From Rutidosis leptorrhynchoides (lineage: Eukaryota > Streptophyta > Magnoliopsida > Asterales > Asteraceae), in the NCBI RefSeq assembly GCF_046630445.1, contig NC_092333.1, positions 185,282,001-185,346,000 on the forward strand: 64,000 bases of DNA. The letters run 5' to 3'. A program made the position numbers and the translations under genes. Below are positions 1 through 13,273 of this stretch, piece after piece (position 1 is the stretch's first letter; each line of letters opens with the position of its first letter). The notes below the pieces were generated by a model. The model saw only the letters and a program-made list of their open reading frames with translations. It had not been told where the DNA came from and did no database searches.

Positions 1-74
1 TGAAATGGGTAACGGAATGGTACTAGTTCTTGACTTTTTTTTTTTTTAGATTAATATTAATAATTAATAAATAT

Positions 75-134
<60 letters not shown>

Positions 135-152
135 CATCATCATCATCATCAT

Positions 153-221
<69 letters not shown>

Positions 222-1114
222 CATCATCATCATCATCATCATTATATCCATAATAATAATAAGTAATAATGATACAAAAATCATAAAAAATGATAATAAT
301 ATTATTAATGATAAAAAAAATAATGGTTTCTTTAATAATAATATCTAATTCACGGAGTATTATATTGTGTCCATTGCTAAACAGTTAACATATAAAAGTA
401 TTCCTAAAAATCCCAATTTTTTTGATTAAACATATTTAATTATTTCACTCATTACCTGTTCGAAACCTAATCAAAAAGGTTCGAAAAATATTTATTTTAT
501 GTTCCAATTTATATGTACGGAGTACAAAAACTTAGATTGAAATGGTAAAAAAAATATTTATCAAAACTATTGTCTTTTTAATCAAATTTTGAAACAACAT
601 TTATTTTAGAACTTCTTATATATATATATATATATTAGATCTATTTTAAAATAATTAAACGTCAACAGAAAGTTACAGACATTTACCATTTAAGCTCAAA
701 ATTAAATATATTTAATATACACTATGTATATATATAAACAGTTTTAAATAACAAAATTTACTATTCACATAAATATATATTAAATGATTAAAATATATAT
801 ACATATAAAATAATAGTTTTTATTACAATGTATTTTATTGTACATATTTATTTATAACAATAAATGTATATAATAGTTTATTAATGTTCATGTTATTATA
901 TATATTATACATATATTTATATATACACATATTTATATATATCCACATATTTACAAGCAATGGTTCGTGAATCATCGGAAACAGTCGAAAGTCAATTGAA
1001 TATATGAACATTGTTTCAAAATTTTCTAGACTCAACATTACATACTTTGCTTATCGTATAGAAATCATATCAAGATTAAGTTTAAATTTAGTCGGAAATT
1101 CCCGGGTCGTCACA
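1..1114 (-). repeat. Element A 3' LTR (5' portion only)
   Basis: Positions 1-1114 repeat 7555-8597 almost base for base, apart from a few substitutions and a 71-bp length difference that comes mainly from trinucleotide and AT tracts. The LTR start, reading minus, is at 1114; interior sequence follows it at 1115-1150, including a conserved GGGTAGGTAC just before the LTR, as in element B. The rest of the LTR (about 2.3 kb) lies left of the window. Near-identity of the two LTRs indicates recent insertion. Confidence 0.88.
78..243. repeat. TAA/TCA trinucleotide microsatellite inside the element A LTR
   Basis: Long (TAA)n with two interspersed (TCA)n blocks. The sister LTR at 7628-7730 has uninterrupted (TAA)n, so the TCA blocks differ between two LTRs that were identical at insertion. 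Reading frames through it encode only Asn/His or Ile/Met runs and are not genes. Confidence 0.9.
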
Positions 1115-2394
1115 GTACCTACCCGTTAAAGAAATTTCGTCCCGAAATTTGAGTGAGGTCGTCATGGCTAATGATAAATATGTTTTCCTGACGAATATGA
1201 GCTGATAAATAGAGTTTTATCATTATTGCATAATACAGATAAAATAATTCGATTATTCGAAGAGCACGAATGAAGCTATCACCAAAGAGTGAAATAGGAA
1301 AGTAAAGATTCATCTTAACTTTTGACAGAGTCAGGGTTGAATTTAGAAAATAAAGTTTGTCTTAACTTTTGACGTCGTCTTGATTAAATTCCGGAATTCA
1401 AGGGATATAAAGAAAATCTTCGAAATCTAAAAGATTTGATTATTTGGCGAACAAGAAAATTAAGATCTCTATAATTAAATGCGACGATTTGTCCAGATTA
1501 CTACATCTGATATTTCCATTATAAATTTAGCTTTTCCGTTCCATTAGTTTTCACCACTTCTATACTCAATTCCCAAATCCAGAAGATTGTGAAAATGCTT
1601 AATCCAATTCTAATCCTTGTCCTTATCCTGACTGTCGTAACAATCATTCTCCTTTTCCAACTTCCACATAATGAATCTGTTTATTTCTACTATGCTCTAG
1701 GGATTATTGTATTTATAATCCTCCCGTGTCTTTATATTGCTATACGCACTGATATCCACAGTTTGTAATTTCGGTGTTGTTGTTGGACTTTATATTCTTC
1801 CTTATATTTCAATGTCCCTATTCCTGTCTCCTATAATCACTGTCATCCACAGTTAATACTTCCCCCCTTATTTGCTGCGATTTATACTCCAATTTATATT
1901 TCGGAGCTTTGTCCCTTCGTTTCTTCTTCTTCTTGCGATTGTGCATCTCTGGTAATGGTCCAGAATTCGCAGATATAAGTTTCAGAATGAACATTGTTAA
2001 TGTCCTAAGAAAGAAACGGTAATAGCACAATTTGATTTGTTAAATTACCAGAATTCAAGAAAAGATAGGACTATCAAGAAAAATATGTTCTTAATATGTT
2101 TATAGATTAGATAGAACGTAAGAGTCGTGTAACATGGCACATGATGACGTTATGATCTGTGAATCATCATGTTCCATTTAGAAACTCAGCATGACTTATT
2201 GTAATATAATCACGTTGATCAAGTGTCATTATATTATACTAACTCATGCTTCGGTTCCGAACATTACTTCAATAACATTCATATTTTAAGCTCAAAAGTT
2301 TACAGAATATAGAAACTAACAGTTTCTATATGATGTAATACTGATAGCACGAAGAGATTAATGATTTCAAATTAGAATAGTTATGAATATATCT

Positions 2395-2664
2395 TCAGAA
2401 ATATAGAGGATATTTATAATGAAAGATACGATGATATCTTGGAATTTCTAATATCGAAGGGTGGTGAAGAAAATTTATCCGCAAGAGTTTGGAGTCAGAA
2501 GCAAGGTATTTGCTAAAGATTTCATCAGAAACAGAATCATCAGGATTCTTAATGTACAAGCTTAGTTCTTGTGATTTGTTCAAAGTCTCCTTCGTAGTTT
2601 GCTCAATCAGTTTTCCAGTTCTAACTTTTCTGAGCTTTTCCAACACACTATTCTTTATCATCAA
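2395..2664 (-). pseudogene. Unidentified open frame shared by elements A and B
   Basis: An 89-codon open frame in the sense strand of element A, starting MMIKN and rich in Leu, Lys and Ile. The same start and about 30 residues recur in element B at 42260-42520, where the frame then diverges by frameshift. I recognise no domain. The shared start in both copies shows that it was in their common ancestor, but the frameshift in B argues against a maintained protein. It could be a remnant of a longer gag-side ORF. Confidence 0.35.
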
Positions 2665-2941
2665 ACTTCCTATGATTAAGGGCGTTTATGGTTGTCTATG
2701 GTTTCTGCTGCTTCATTCAGCTTTTTTTCAACATTCAGAGTATTGATTTGTGACTGAGTGCTTTTCAGAATTTCAGAATGAGAGATCATAATTCTAAGAG
2801 ATAAAGGTCATACATATAGCTGTTGATGTAGAAATGCTGTGAGTTTTCAAAGTACTGATGGCTGATTCCCGGTAATTGGTATGGCAGTTCTCGTTACAAG
2901 ATGCGGATGAGTATATGATAGGGTTTCAATGAATAAATATA

Positions 2942-3160
2942 ATGATTTGTCAGAGAGATTTAAGACAAGAAGCAACAAGGTTGCTGGTACGTCTGCTGGT
3001 AATATGGTGGAATATAAAAGAATTCTTCGATATCAAAAGGGTAATTGTATATATCAGGATTTATAGTAAGGTTACTTCGAATGAAAAGTCGAAGTTGACC
3101 TGCTGGAGCTGTGACAAAATTGGCTACTTTGAAAAGGGATCGCAAAGTTATTTTTGCTAA
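2942..3160 (+). pseudogene. Antisense gag-like zinc-knuckle fragment in element A
   Basis: This 72-codon frame runs opposite to the element. Its C-terminus reads CWSCDKIGYFEKGS and so resembles a retroviral CCHC knuckle, but His is replaced by Tyr and the last Cys is displaced. Element B carries the same fragment, also antisense, at 41767-41997 and at a similar distance from its primer site. It is probably a relic of an older insertion or rearrangement that became part of the ancestral element. Confidence 0.4.
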
Positions 3161-4379
3161 TAAATGCCAAAGGATCTGATGCGGCTACGTGTTAAACTTT
3201 TACTCAATTGCCGAGAGTTTCTTAGGTGCATAACTATATGCATAAATCTTTTCTTCCGTAGATGAAGTGTGGTTGGTTCATCCTCTCGATTGAGGTGTTT
3301 TCAAAAATCATAAAAGGTTTGAACGCAGACTATAATCGTCAAGATACAAATGAGGTTTAAGATGAGACTTAGTGGCAAACTTGAAGAAATGTTTAGTTTC
3401 ATATGTTATAATCAATATTTTAATTCATTTTAATTGTCCAATGTTGATAGTCCACAGTTAGCAGTGTACAAATAATAATTCATATATAGTTTACTATATA
3501 ATATTCGAATTAATTAATACGTGTCGTGACCCGTATACGTCTCAGACTCGATCACAACTCAAAGTATATATATTATTATAGAATCAACCTCAACCCTGTA
3601 TAGCTAACTCCCGCATTACTGCATATAGAGTGTCTATGGTTTTTCCAAATAATATATATAGATGGGTCGATATGATATGTCAAAACCTTGTATACGTGTC
3701 CCGATATTTAAAGTGCGTAAAAATAAATAACAGAAATTAAATGACGATAAATAAAGTGCGTAAAGTAAATAACAGAAATTAAATGATGATAAATAAAATT
3801 GCGAGAATGTAAATTGCGATAATTAAATTGCGATAAATAAAGTGTAATCAGTTAGCTGGGAACAATTAGTTAGGAACAGTTAGCGTGGATTCTTAACAAA
3901 ATTTCTCATAGTTAATTTGTTTGTTTCTAACAAATTTTATTTTGTCAAATGTTTCCTTCATTATGCCACTTGATTTTTGATAAATCAAAATTCAAATATG
4001 AAATTGGATGAATATGGTTATTCTGTGGTGAACGGATTTGTATATCGGTGGACGTAAGTAGGATAGTAAACGACTGTTGAATTATATTCGAAGAATATAC
4101 AGTGTAACTTATTAATGTGAAATCTAAATACTCCTCGGGTATTACCTACCCGTTAAAATATTTTCACCATTAACAGTTTGTACACAAGAATTTTTAATTA
4201 CAATCTTTATGAAAATATATATACATATATATTTTCTTCAGATGTAATCATGGATTTAATGAGTCAATATGATATTAAACTCATTTGATTTACCGTTGGA
4301 ACAAGAATATATAATCTCTAAAACATTAGAGATTACATAATGGCCATGTCGAACGAAGATAAATGATGTAGAACGATGG

Positions 4380-4879
4380 TTATACTTGAGGTACAGAGTG
4401 AGATGTTGAGGCATGGATTGTTGATGGTACTGGTACTGTTATTGATGGTACTGTTGATTCCGGTGATGTTGCTGAAGCTGGTAAATTTTGCACTATCTTT
4501 TCCAAGGCTACAACTCGGGCGTGAAGCTCGTTGACTTCTTCTATTATACTAAGATGATTGTCGGTTCGAACGAGCGGATGAATGAGGTTTAGAATCTGAG
4601 ATAGTATATGATCGTGACGAGACACTCTGGAAGTGAGAGAGAAAATGGTGTCTCGAACAGGTTCGCCGGTAAACGCTTCAGGTTCATTGTCAGTAGGTGA
4701 ATTCGTTTGATGGAAGGGATCGCCTTCTTCGCGTCTCCATTGATTAAGTTGACTATGAACCCATCAGATGAATTGGGGATGACTGATTGATTGATTCATT
4801 CCGGTGACGCTGATAGGTGAAACTCCATATCGGAATAGCCATCGGAATCTGAGGAATTCGAACTGCTTGAGGAATTTAT
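4380..4879 (-). pseudogene. Element A gag-like protein (broken)
   Basis: It is homologous along its length to element B 40032-40556. The start codon has become ATA (4877-4879), a Ser/Asp-rich acidic N-terminus follows, and a frameshift plus a stop break the frame near 4770-4800. After that a frame of more than 120 codons stays open: WRREEGDPFH motif, an acidic spacer, then a helical stretch with heptad-like hydrophobics (VNELHARVVALEKIVQNL) and a Ser/Thr/Pro-rich tail. The position directly after the leader suggests a small Gag or Gag-like protein. There is no zinc knuckle in the sense strand. The function is inferred from position only. Confidence 0.5.
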
Positions 4880-5250
4880 CTCGTACGATCAGATGAAGGA
4901 TTTTTGATAAGAAATAGATTATAGGATGTAGATTAGTACCCTGCAATACATAATTTACATATGCATATATAATACTAAAATCCCATAAATTATGGAGGAA
5001 TCTACGGAAGCTGTCAGGCAAAGGTAACAATAACATATACGCTAAGATATGAACTTATCTATACACTGTCTATGCAATAGAGGCAGTAAGACGTGTCTAG
5101 ACTTTAAGGATGATAAGCAAATAATTATCGACACTAAATGATAAGAAAAACTTTTTACATGCAGACACGGTCGAAGTCCAGACTCACTAATGCATCCTAA
5201 CGACTTATCAGTTAGACACACTAATGCAGACCTGGTTCGCTAAGACCACC

Positions 5251-5262
5251 GCTCTGATACCA
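5251..5262 (-). other. Primer-binding site of element A (initiator-Met tRNA)
   Basis: Reading minus, TGGTATCAGAGC lies 2 nt after the LTR end. This 12-mer is complementary to the 3' end of plant initiator-Met tRNA and is the usual primer site of many plant copia and chromovirus elements. It fixes the orientation of the element. Confidence 0.85.
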
Positions 5263-6493
5263 ACTTTAACGCCCCGTCCTAATCCATCCGGACAAAGTCC
5301 ATATCGATTATAAACGATTCACAACAGTTGATTACATCGCGAGGTACTTGACCTCTATATGATACATTTTACAAACATTGCATTCGTTTTTGAAAAGACA
5401 AACTTTCATTTCATCGAAAGTTGACAGGCTTGCATACCATTTCATAATATATCCAACTATAATTGACTTGATAATAATCTTGATGAACTCGACGACTCGA
5501 ATGCAACATCTTTTGAAATATGCCATGAATGACTCCAAGTAATATCTATAAAATGAGCAAATACACACCGGAAGATTTCTTTCGTACCTGAGAATAAACA
5601 TGCTTTAAAGTATCAACCAAAAGGTTGGTGAGTTCATTAGTTTAACATAAATAATCATTCCATAATTTTAATAGACCACAAGATTTCATATTTCCATTTC
5701 TCATAAACATGCGTCCCATGCATAGAGACAAAAATATCATTCATATGGATTGAACACCTGGTAACCGACATTCACAATATACATATTAGAATATCCCCAA
5801 CATTCCGGGATCCTCCTTCGGACATGATATAAATTTCGAAGTACTAAAGCATCCGGTACTTTGGATGGGGCTTGTTGGGCCCGATAGATCTATCTTTAGA
5901 GTTCGCGTCAATTAGGGTGTCTGTTCCCTAATTCTTAGATTACCAGACTTAATAAAAAGGGGCATATTCAGTTTCGATCATTCAACCATAGAACGTAATT
6001 TCGATTACTTGTGTCTATTTCGTAAAACAGTTATAAAAGTTGCACATGTATTCTTAGCCCAAAAATATAAAGGATAAAAAGGTAAATGAAACTCACAATA
6101 CTGTATTTCGTAGTAAAAATACATATGACGACATTGAACAATGCATAGTTGGCCTCGGATTCACGAACCTATATCAAGTATTAACACATTATAGTATAAA
6201 TCAGTTAAGTTTATATATTTGTTATGTATTAATTATTCTTATAATATATTATGATACTTATTTGATATTTAATTAATGTTATATCAATAATATTAGTTGA
6301 AACATAATTTTATATAATATTAGTATATTTTATGTAATAATATATTTACATATATATCTTTTGTTTTGCAAAATTAATTATTGTAGAAATACCTGACTAA
6401 GGATAATAATAATAATAATATTAATAATAATAATAATAATAATAATTTTTAAAAGTATAAAACTACCTTAGGAGTCAGTTTTAAAAAGATTGC

Positions 6494-6560
6494 ACCAAGC
6501 CGGGCTCGAACCCGAGACCTCTCGCTCACTCATCAACACCCTTAACCATTCCTCCATTTC
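6494..6560 (-). other. tRNA-like module in element A LTR
   Basis: Reading minus: an A-box-like TGGTTAAGGGTG, then about 24 nt, then a B-box-like GGTTCGAGCCC followed by its complement-like CCGGCTTGG and, shortly after, a TTTTT run. These are the parts of an internal RNA polymerase III promoter and terminator as known from tRNA genes. The A-to-B spacing is short and no cloverleaf is evident, so it is not called as a tRNA gene. Homologous modules occur in B (both LTRs) and C. Confidence 0.5.
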
Positions 6561-7625
6561 AGTTTTTCTGATTTATAATACAAACCCAAATACTTATCTA
6601 TTACATGTTTCAACCCACTTCATCTTCTTCACCAAAATCTAAACAATCAAACAACTTCATTCTTAATAGTCAATCATCAAAATGGTTTTAGGACTTCTAA
6701 ACAAACATGAAACAAAAAATAAAAATGTGTTCATGATATAAAAAAATGAGAAAAAAAAAACAAAAAAAATAGAAAAATAAATTTTTGTTTTAAATTTTGA
6801 GTTCGTTTTGGACGATCTTTACAACATGAAACATGTTTCAAATCATTCCTAAAAACTATTGAAATCGTCAATTGAACTTAAAACATCAAAACAAGCTCTA
6901 ATTTCTCCAAGAACAAAACAGTTGACTTTTGACAATTTAACTTTGACTCGCAAATTCGAATTCGTTATTAAGAATTGGAACTTGAGATTTTGCAGGAAGT
7001 TTAAGTAAATGATTCCTAACAACTCTGAATTTTTAGTTTTTGAAATTTGTTTCGAATTTACGTTAGTGTATACTACTGTGAAGAACTCAAGAACTCAAAA
7101 ATTGATTTTTAGATTAAGAGTGTTATAGGTTATGATTACAACATGAATTGTGTTGCAAATCATTCCTATAAACTTTATGGATTATCAAATTAACTGGAGA
7201 TATCAAAACAAACTCGAATTTGATTCAAGAACACTTAGTTGACTTTGAAAACCAAAACTTTGACTCTCAAATTAGAAATTGATAGAAAGAATTGAAGATT
7301 GAAAACTTACAGATAGTTTAGATAGACGATTCCTAACAAGACTGCACTATTACATTTTGGAAGTTCATTCGAAATCAAAATATGGTGAAAAAGATGAATG
7401 TACAGAGTGTCGAGCTTATTTTGTGTTTTTTTATGTTTTACTTAATGAATTGCAGAATAATTCTTTTATAGAGTGATTGCATTGATCCTAATTGAGTTGT
7501 GAAATGGACATCTAACAGATTATAGACAGAAAACAAAATTTGAAAAAGTTGGATTGAAATGGGTAACGGAATGGTACTAGTTCTTGACTTTTTTTTTTAG
7601 ATTAATATTAATAATTAATAAATAT

Positions 7626-7730
<105 letters not shown>

Positions 7731-8597
7731 CATTATATCCATAATAATAATAAGTAATAATGATACAAAAATCATAAAAAATGATAATAATATTATTAAT
7801 GATAAAAAAAATAATGGTTTCTTTAATAATAATATCTAATTCACGGAGTATTATATTGTGTCCATTGCTAAACAGTTAACATATAAAAGTGTTCCTAAAA
7901 ATCCCAATTTTTTTGTTTAAACATATTTAATTATTTCACTCATTACCTGTTTGAAACCTGATCAAAAAGGTTCAAAAAATATTTATTTTCTGTTCCAATT
8001 TATATGTACGGAGTACAAAAACTTAGATTGAAATGGTAAAAAAAATATTTATCAAAACTATTGTCTTTTTAATCAAATTTTGAAACAACATTTATTTTAG
8101 AACTTCTTATATATATATTAGATCTATTTTAAAATAATTAAACGTCAACCGAAAGTTACAGACATTTACCATTTAAGCTCAAAATTAAATATATTTAATA
8201 TACACTATGTATATATATAAACAGTTTTAAATAACAAAATTTACTATTCACATAAATATATATTAAATGATTAAAATATATATACATATAAAATAATAGT
8301 TTTTATTACAATGTATTTTATTGTACATATTTATTTATAACAATAAATGTATATAATAGTTTATTAATGTTCATGTTATTATATATATTATACATATATT
8401 TATATATACACATATTTATATATATCCACATATTTAGAAGCAATGGTTCGTGAATCATCGGAAACAGTCGAAAGTCAATTGAATATATGAACATTGTTTC
8501 AAAATTTTCTAGACTCAACATTACATACTTTGCTTATCGTATCGAAATCATATCAAGATTAAGTTTAAATTTAGTCAGAAATTCCCGGGTCATCACA

Positions 8598-9631
8598 GCA
8601 TCTATCTTTGCGGAAATGGAATCAAAGTCATGGCTAGAATCGGCTCTAGCCGCTTTAGATGATCTAACGATATCTTTTTCTTGATGCCACTCATGTAAGT
8701 GGGAAGCAGTGTTATCAATAATTTTGTAAGCTTCAGTTGCGATTTTCTTCATAATGGAACCACCAGCTGCTATATCGATGTCTTTTCGTGTAGTGATGTC
8801 GCATCCTTGGTAGAATATTTGTACTATTTGATAAGTATCTAAACCATGTTGCGGACATCCTCTTAACAACTTTCCAAATCTTGTCCACGCCTCATATAGA
8901 GTTTCATTTGGTTTCTGCGTGAACGTAACAATTTCTCCTTGAAGTCTCACGGCTTTAGATGCCGGAAAGAATTGTTTAAGAAATTTTTCAACTAAAACAT
9001 CCCATGTATCAATCGCCCCTTCAGTTAACGATTCTAACCAATCTTTGGCTTCTCCCTTTAAAGTCCAGGGAAATAACATGAGATAGATCTGTTCATCCTC
9101 CACTTCTCGGATTTTAAATAGAGTACAGATCCTATTAAAGGTACGAAGATGTTCGTTTGGATCTTCCTTCGGCGCAACACTAAATTGGCATTGATTAGTT
9201 ACCATATGTAGGATTTGTCCTTTGATTTCATAATCTGGCGCATTAATGTCTGGTTGAGTAATTGCATGACCTTGGCCAGTGCGTTTAGCTCTCATTCGGT
9301 CTTCCATACGTAAAGGTTCCAGATTTTCCATGATTGAATTTGTTGAATCTGAATCACTAGAGGATTATGACTTAATGGTTTCTTCCTCAACAATCGCTGG
9401 ATGAGTGATTTGTGATTCAGGAGGAATGATTAGTGGTTCAGGATCTCTGAATTGTCCCTGAATATCCTCCGAATTCTCAATTGTGAGGTCGGGTTGAAAA
9501 AATAGATTATCGGAAATTTGAATTGGAGTACTTGGTCGACTAGATGACGATTCTAAAGAAAAATTAACGACAACAATATTAGCTAGATGTCTTGATCGAG
9601 TTATAGGTGGTGAACGTTTTACTCGGTGTAT
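8598..9631 (-). pseudogene. gag: D3 gag (N-terminal and capsid part), interrupted
   Basis: It encodes the structural Gag polyprotein of an Athila-clade element. The retrotransposon gag domain (PF03732-like) is recognisable by WTLKGEAKDWLESL and ETLYEAWTRFGKLLRGCPQH. Compared with D1 and D2 the start ATG has become ATA (9629-9631), and a Glu codon upstream of the main open stretch has become TAA, so the frame is open only from 9331. Coding stops at 8598, where element A begins, just after the SISAKIDA segment. The zinc knuckle and the rest of the protein are on the far side of A. Confidence 0.85.
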
Positions 9632-10527
9632 TCACTGAATATCCTATTAGTTATAAAAGATAAAAATTATATAAGCTATCAAATTAATAGACTTTTCTGA
9701 TTTTGCCCACGTTTCGAATAGCCAATAGAGTAGCAGGTAGCCAGGACCCTTTAAATCAGAAGCCCACAACTCGCCACTAACAAATCCAACTATTACTACG
9801 AACCAGAAAATTTTGGATGTCTATCAATTTAACCGCTTAAAATAATTTTTCATCGAAGTTTAAATAAATTTTAGAGAAGAAATAGAAAATTCTATGTCCT
9901 AAAAACTATAGCGTCGAGAAATAAGAAAGAAAAAGAGCGCGTCGAAAAATGTCGAAAAATAAAAATAAGAAAATAAGCGTCGAAACTTAGTATTCTAAAA
10001 AACTAAATATTAAAAGATGCGTCTAAAGGTATTAAAAAGGAATTCTATATCCAAAACGGTAATAACTTAAAAAGGTACTAAAGTTTATTAAATATTAAAG
10101 CGATGAGCGACGTCATAAAATTCTAAAGCACCTAAATCTTAATCTAAAGAAAAAGTACTTAAGGGATTTTACGGCAAAGTCTAAAAATCTAGAAATAAAA
10201 ATAACTACGGCAAAATACTAGATTAAAAACTAATTGCGAACGATAAAAATACAAATATTACGAATAAAAAGATATAAAATATAAAAATAAAACTTAAAGT
10301 TATAAAAATACAATTTTTATAAAAATATTATTTTTATATTATTTATTTTATAAAAGTATTAATTTATTATATTAATAAAACTAATTATTACTTAAAAATA
10401 TAAAATAAATAAAACTAAAATTAATTAATATAATAAATAACCCTAATTAGGGTTTAATAATAATAATAATTAATAATACACCGTAATTAATGCAGTACCA
10501 GGTTCAGACCAGGCGTGTCAGGTTAGG

Positions 10528-10575
10528 CCATGCGGTCGCATGGTTTTAACTCTTCTGGGCTATGCGATCGCATGG
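10528..10575. promoter_or_regulatory. Paired palindromes, D3 leader
   Basis: CCATGCGGTCGCATGG (10528-10543) and CTATGCGATCGCATGG (10560-10575), start-to-start 32 bp, in otherwise AT-rich DNA. Same type as in the D3 LTR. Role unknown. Confidence 0.6.
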
Positions 10576-10776
10576 ATTGTGGATCGAGGCCAGCTGATGG
10601 GCTGCTACAGTTGGGCCCGATTATTTTTACTTAATTTTTTTCTCTGTTTTTAATTTATATAAAATATTTATATAAATAAAAACTTATATTTAAAAAAAAA
10701 AACTACCTATTAGTTTTTGTAACTAAAAAAAAATACAGACTTTTTAATTTTTTTTAAAAAACATAAAAATATATAG

Positions 10777-10886
<110 letters not shown>

Positions 10887-10987
10887 TTTTTATATTTTTG
10901 ATATTTAAAACGTATTTTTACAAAAATAAATTAAGACTTGATAAAAATCTTTTTTTTTATATAGCGTTTCGCTTTCGGCGTTGTTTG

Positions 10988-11005
10988 TCCCCAGCAGCGG
11001 CGCCA
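10988..11005 (-). other. Primer-binding site of D3 (Asp tRNA)
   Basis: Reading minus, TGGCGCCGCTGCTGGGGA. It matches the complement of the plant tRNA-Asp 3' end with two mismatches, the primer site expected for Athila/Tat elements. It starts 8 nt after the LTR. Confidence 0.75.
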
Positions 11006-11013
11006 AAAATACT

Positions 11014-12317
11014 TGATGTGTGCAGGGGTGTATACGAAATAATTATATTTTTACTACGAAATACTATTAAATACGATACAATTTTACACAAGTTATTTAT
11101 TTATTTATAGAGTGGATATACCTAAACCTTGCTACAACACTTATAGACAATATACCTAATCGTACAGTAGTGTAGTTTTTAGTAAGTCTGGTTCGTTCCA
11201 CGGGGAGCTAGCCAAGTTTAACGCTAAATTTTTAAAACTATATTTGTATATATATAAATATATATATAAGTAGTATTATTATTATAAAAGGTAATTTTTA
11301 CCGTTTAATGACCGGTTTGTCGATTTTAAAACTTTAGTCGCAGTTAAAACCTAATGTAAAATATTAAAAAAAAATAACTTAATTTAAAGCGTAAAGTAAA
11401 TGACAATAATTAAAGTGCGATAAATAAAATTGCGATAATTAAAAAGTTCGATAATTAAAAGTGAAATAAATAAAATGAAAGTAAATAAAAGTGCGATAAA
11501 ATATGAAATAAAAGAATTATGCTTATTTAAACTTCCATAATCATGATGTTTGACGTGTTGATTTTAGTTTATTACCATGGGTTAATTGTCCTTTGTCCTG
11601 GATTATTCGATATGTCCATACGGTTTTGTCCATAATAGTCCATCAATCATAAATATAAAGTGCGAGAGTCTTCGTCAAATTATCCTTATACCCGAAGTCA
11701 AATATTCTAACTAATTGGGGATTCGAACTATAACAAGGTCTTAATACTTTGTTTAATGAATACATCAGGTTATCGACTGCGTGTAATCCAAGATTTTATT
11801 ACTTTGTTAACAATTACACCAATTACCCTTGTATGTAATTCACCCCTGTTTCAACAAGTCTATTGATTATTAATCCATCCCCGTGTCCGGTCAAATGAAT
11901 AATTATTGGTATTTATAGATATCCTGCCCATCGTACCCAGTCAAGCGTATGTGGTTATATATAAATACGTCAAATTATAAGTCAATATATTAAATTAACG
12001 AGGTATCATTTAGTTAATATAAAGCTCATTAATAGCCCATAGTCTAATTTCCACAAGTGTCGTTCTTTTGTCCAAACCCCAATTATGGTCCAAAACCCAA
12101 TTACCCCGTCTTTAATATTTAGCCCAACATCATGATTACTTCGATTTAAATAAGTATAATAATAACTTAGGTACGAGACATTAATTTAAAAAGGTTGAAC
12201 ATAACTTACAATGATTAATAATAACGTAGCTTTACACGGACAGAATTTCGACTTACACACTTACAATATTCGCTAACATAACCTTATTATTATTAATCTT
12301 TAATTAAAATTAAAATT

Positions 12318-12386
<69 letters not shown>

Positions 12387-12992
12387 TGAGAGAGAGTGGA
12401 TAGAAAAAGATGTATATTTTTGGCCAAAACACGTGAAATTTATAGATGTGGCCAGACTTTTGGGGCCATACGATCGCATGGGTTTTGTTCTTCCAGGCCA
12501 TGCGATCGCATGGCCAGCTGGATCCAGCCCAAATGCTTTTGTTTTCTTGTTTGCCGACAGTTTTAATATATAATATAATATATATATATATATATATAAT
12601 TTTAAGAATTAAATATATATTATATTTTATTCATGTGCATAGTTGACTTGTAATTTTTAGTCCGTTGCATCGCTCGTTGAGAGTTGACTCTGGTCCCGGT
12701 TCCGGATTTTCGAACGTCCTTTCGTACTATTTAATATCTTGTACTTTGCATTTTGCGGCTCGTACTCTTGTAGCGTTTAGACGTTTCTCATCAATAATCT
12801 GAACCACTTTGATTATACTTTGTACTTTTTAGCTTTTTGGTCGTTTGCGTCTTCAAATCGTCGAATCTGTCTTTTGTCTTCACCTTTTACTATTTAAATG
12901 AATATCACTTGTAAATAGAACAATTGCAACTAAAAGCTTATCTTTCTTGAAGGATTATGCTATAAAATATATGTTCGTTTTTAGCATTATCA
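11014..12992 (-). repeat. D3 5' LTR (1979 bp)
   Basis: Reading minus it starts TGATAATGCTAAAAACGAAC at 12992 and ends at 11014 in an ATCA, giving short inverted termini TGAT...ATCA. It contains the palindrome pair at 12466-12513, a TATA box (CTATAAATTT, about 12440) just downstream of it, an (AT)n tract at 12325-12384, and GCGATAATTAAA-type degenerate repeats at about 11395-11510. It is homologous to 18230-20527, 33586-35559 and 51439-53419. Confidence 0.88.
12466..12513. promoter_or_regulatory. Paired palindromes upstream of the D3 LTR TATA box
   Basis: CCATACGATCGCATGG (12466-12481) and CCATGCGATCGCATGG (12498-12513), start-to-start 32 bp, about 480-527 bp into the LTR. A TATAAAT follows about 25-30 bp downstream on the transcribed (minus) strand, so the pair occupies a promoter-proximal position. 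Confidence 0.65.
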
Positions 12993-13258
12993 GATTTATG
13001 GATAATAAAATTGATAATAAAAATGATAATGAAAAGATGATGAAATGATAGATCTGATTTTTTTTTAGTTTCAGCACTTAAATCTGATGATGTATTTTGG
13101 TGATTTTGTGTTTTTGGTTTGGATCTGTTGTAGACAAAGAAAATCAGTGGATTATACGATTCAGTTAAAAAATGGAATTGGGTGGCATTTTTGGATAGAA
13201 AACTCAAACATAAACATGTTTTTGGTAAGGATCGGTACTAGATAGAGATCTAGCCCTT

Positions 13259-13271
13259 GCTCTTGATACCA
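13259..13271 (-). other. Primer-binding site of F (initiator-Met-like)
   Basis: Reading minus, TGGTATCAAGAGC, the initiator-Met complement with one extra A, 2 nt after the LTR end. Confidence 0.6.
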
Positions 13272-13273
13272 AT

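Larger units (their letters stand above)
1115..5250 (-). other. Element A interior: mostly non-coding
   Basis: About 4.1 kb between primer-binding site and 3' LTR. Visible content, in minus order, is a leader, a broken gag-like ORF (4380-4879), a tract rich in GCGATAA(A/T)TAAA-type motifs (about 3715-3845), an antisense zinc-knuckle fragment (2942-3160), an open frame shared with element B (2395-2664), and AT-rich sequence up to the LTR. No pol domain motif is seen on either strand. Confidence 0.75.

Noticed and set aside
30-284. Open frames of Asn/His or Ile/Met repeats on both strands
   Set aside because: They are translations of a (TAA)n/(TCA)n microsatellite, and the sister LTR differs there.
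6494-6560. A genuine tRNA gene
   Set aside because: A- and B-box-like motifs are present, but spacing is short and no cloverleaf with a plausible anticodon arm can be folded by eye; kept only as a tRNA-like module.
12316-12501. Open frame with a long Ile-Tyr repeat
   Set aside because: Translation of an (AT)n tract in the D3 LTR; no conserved protein.
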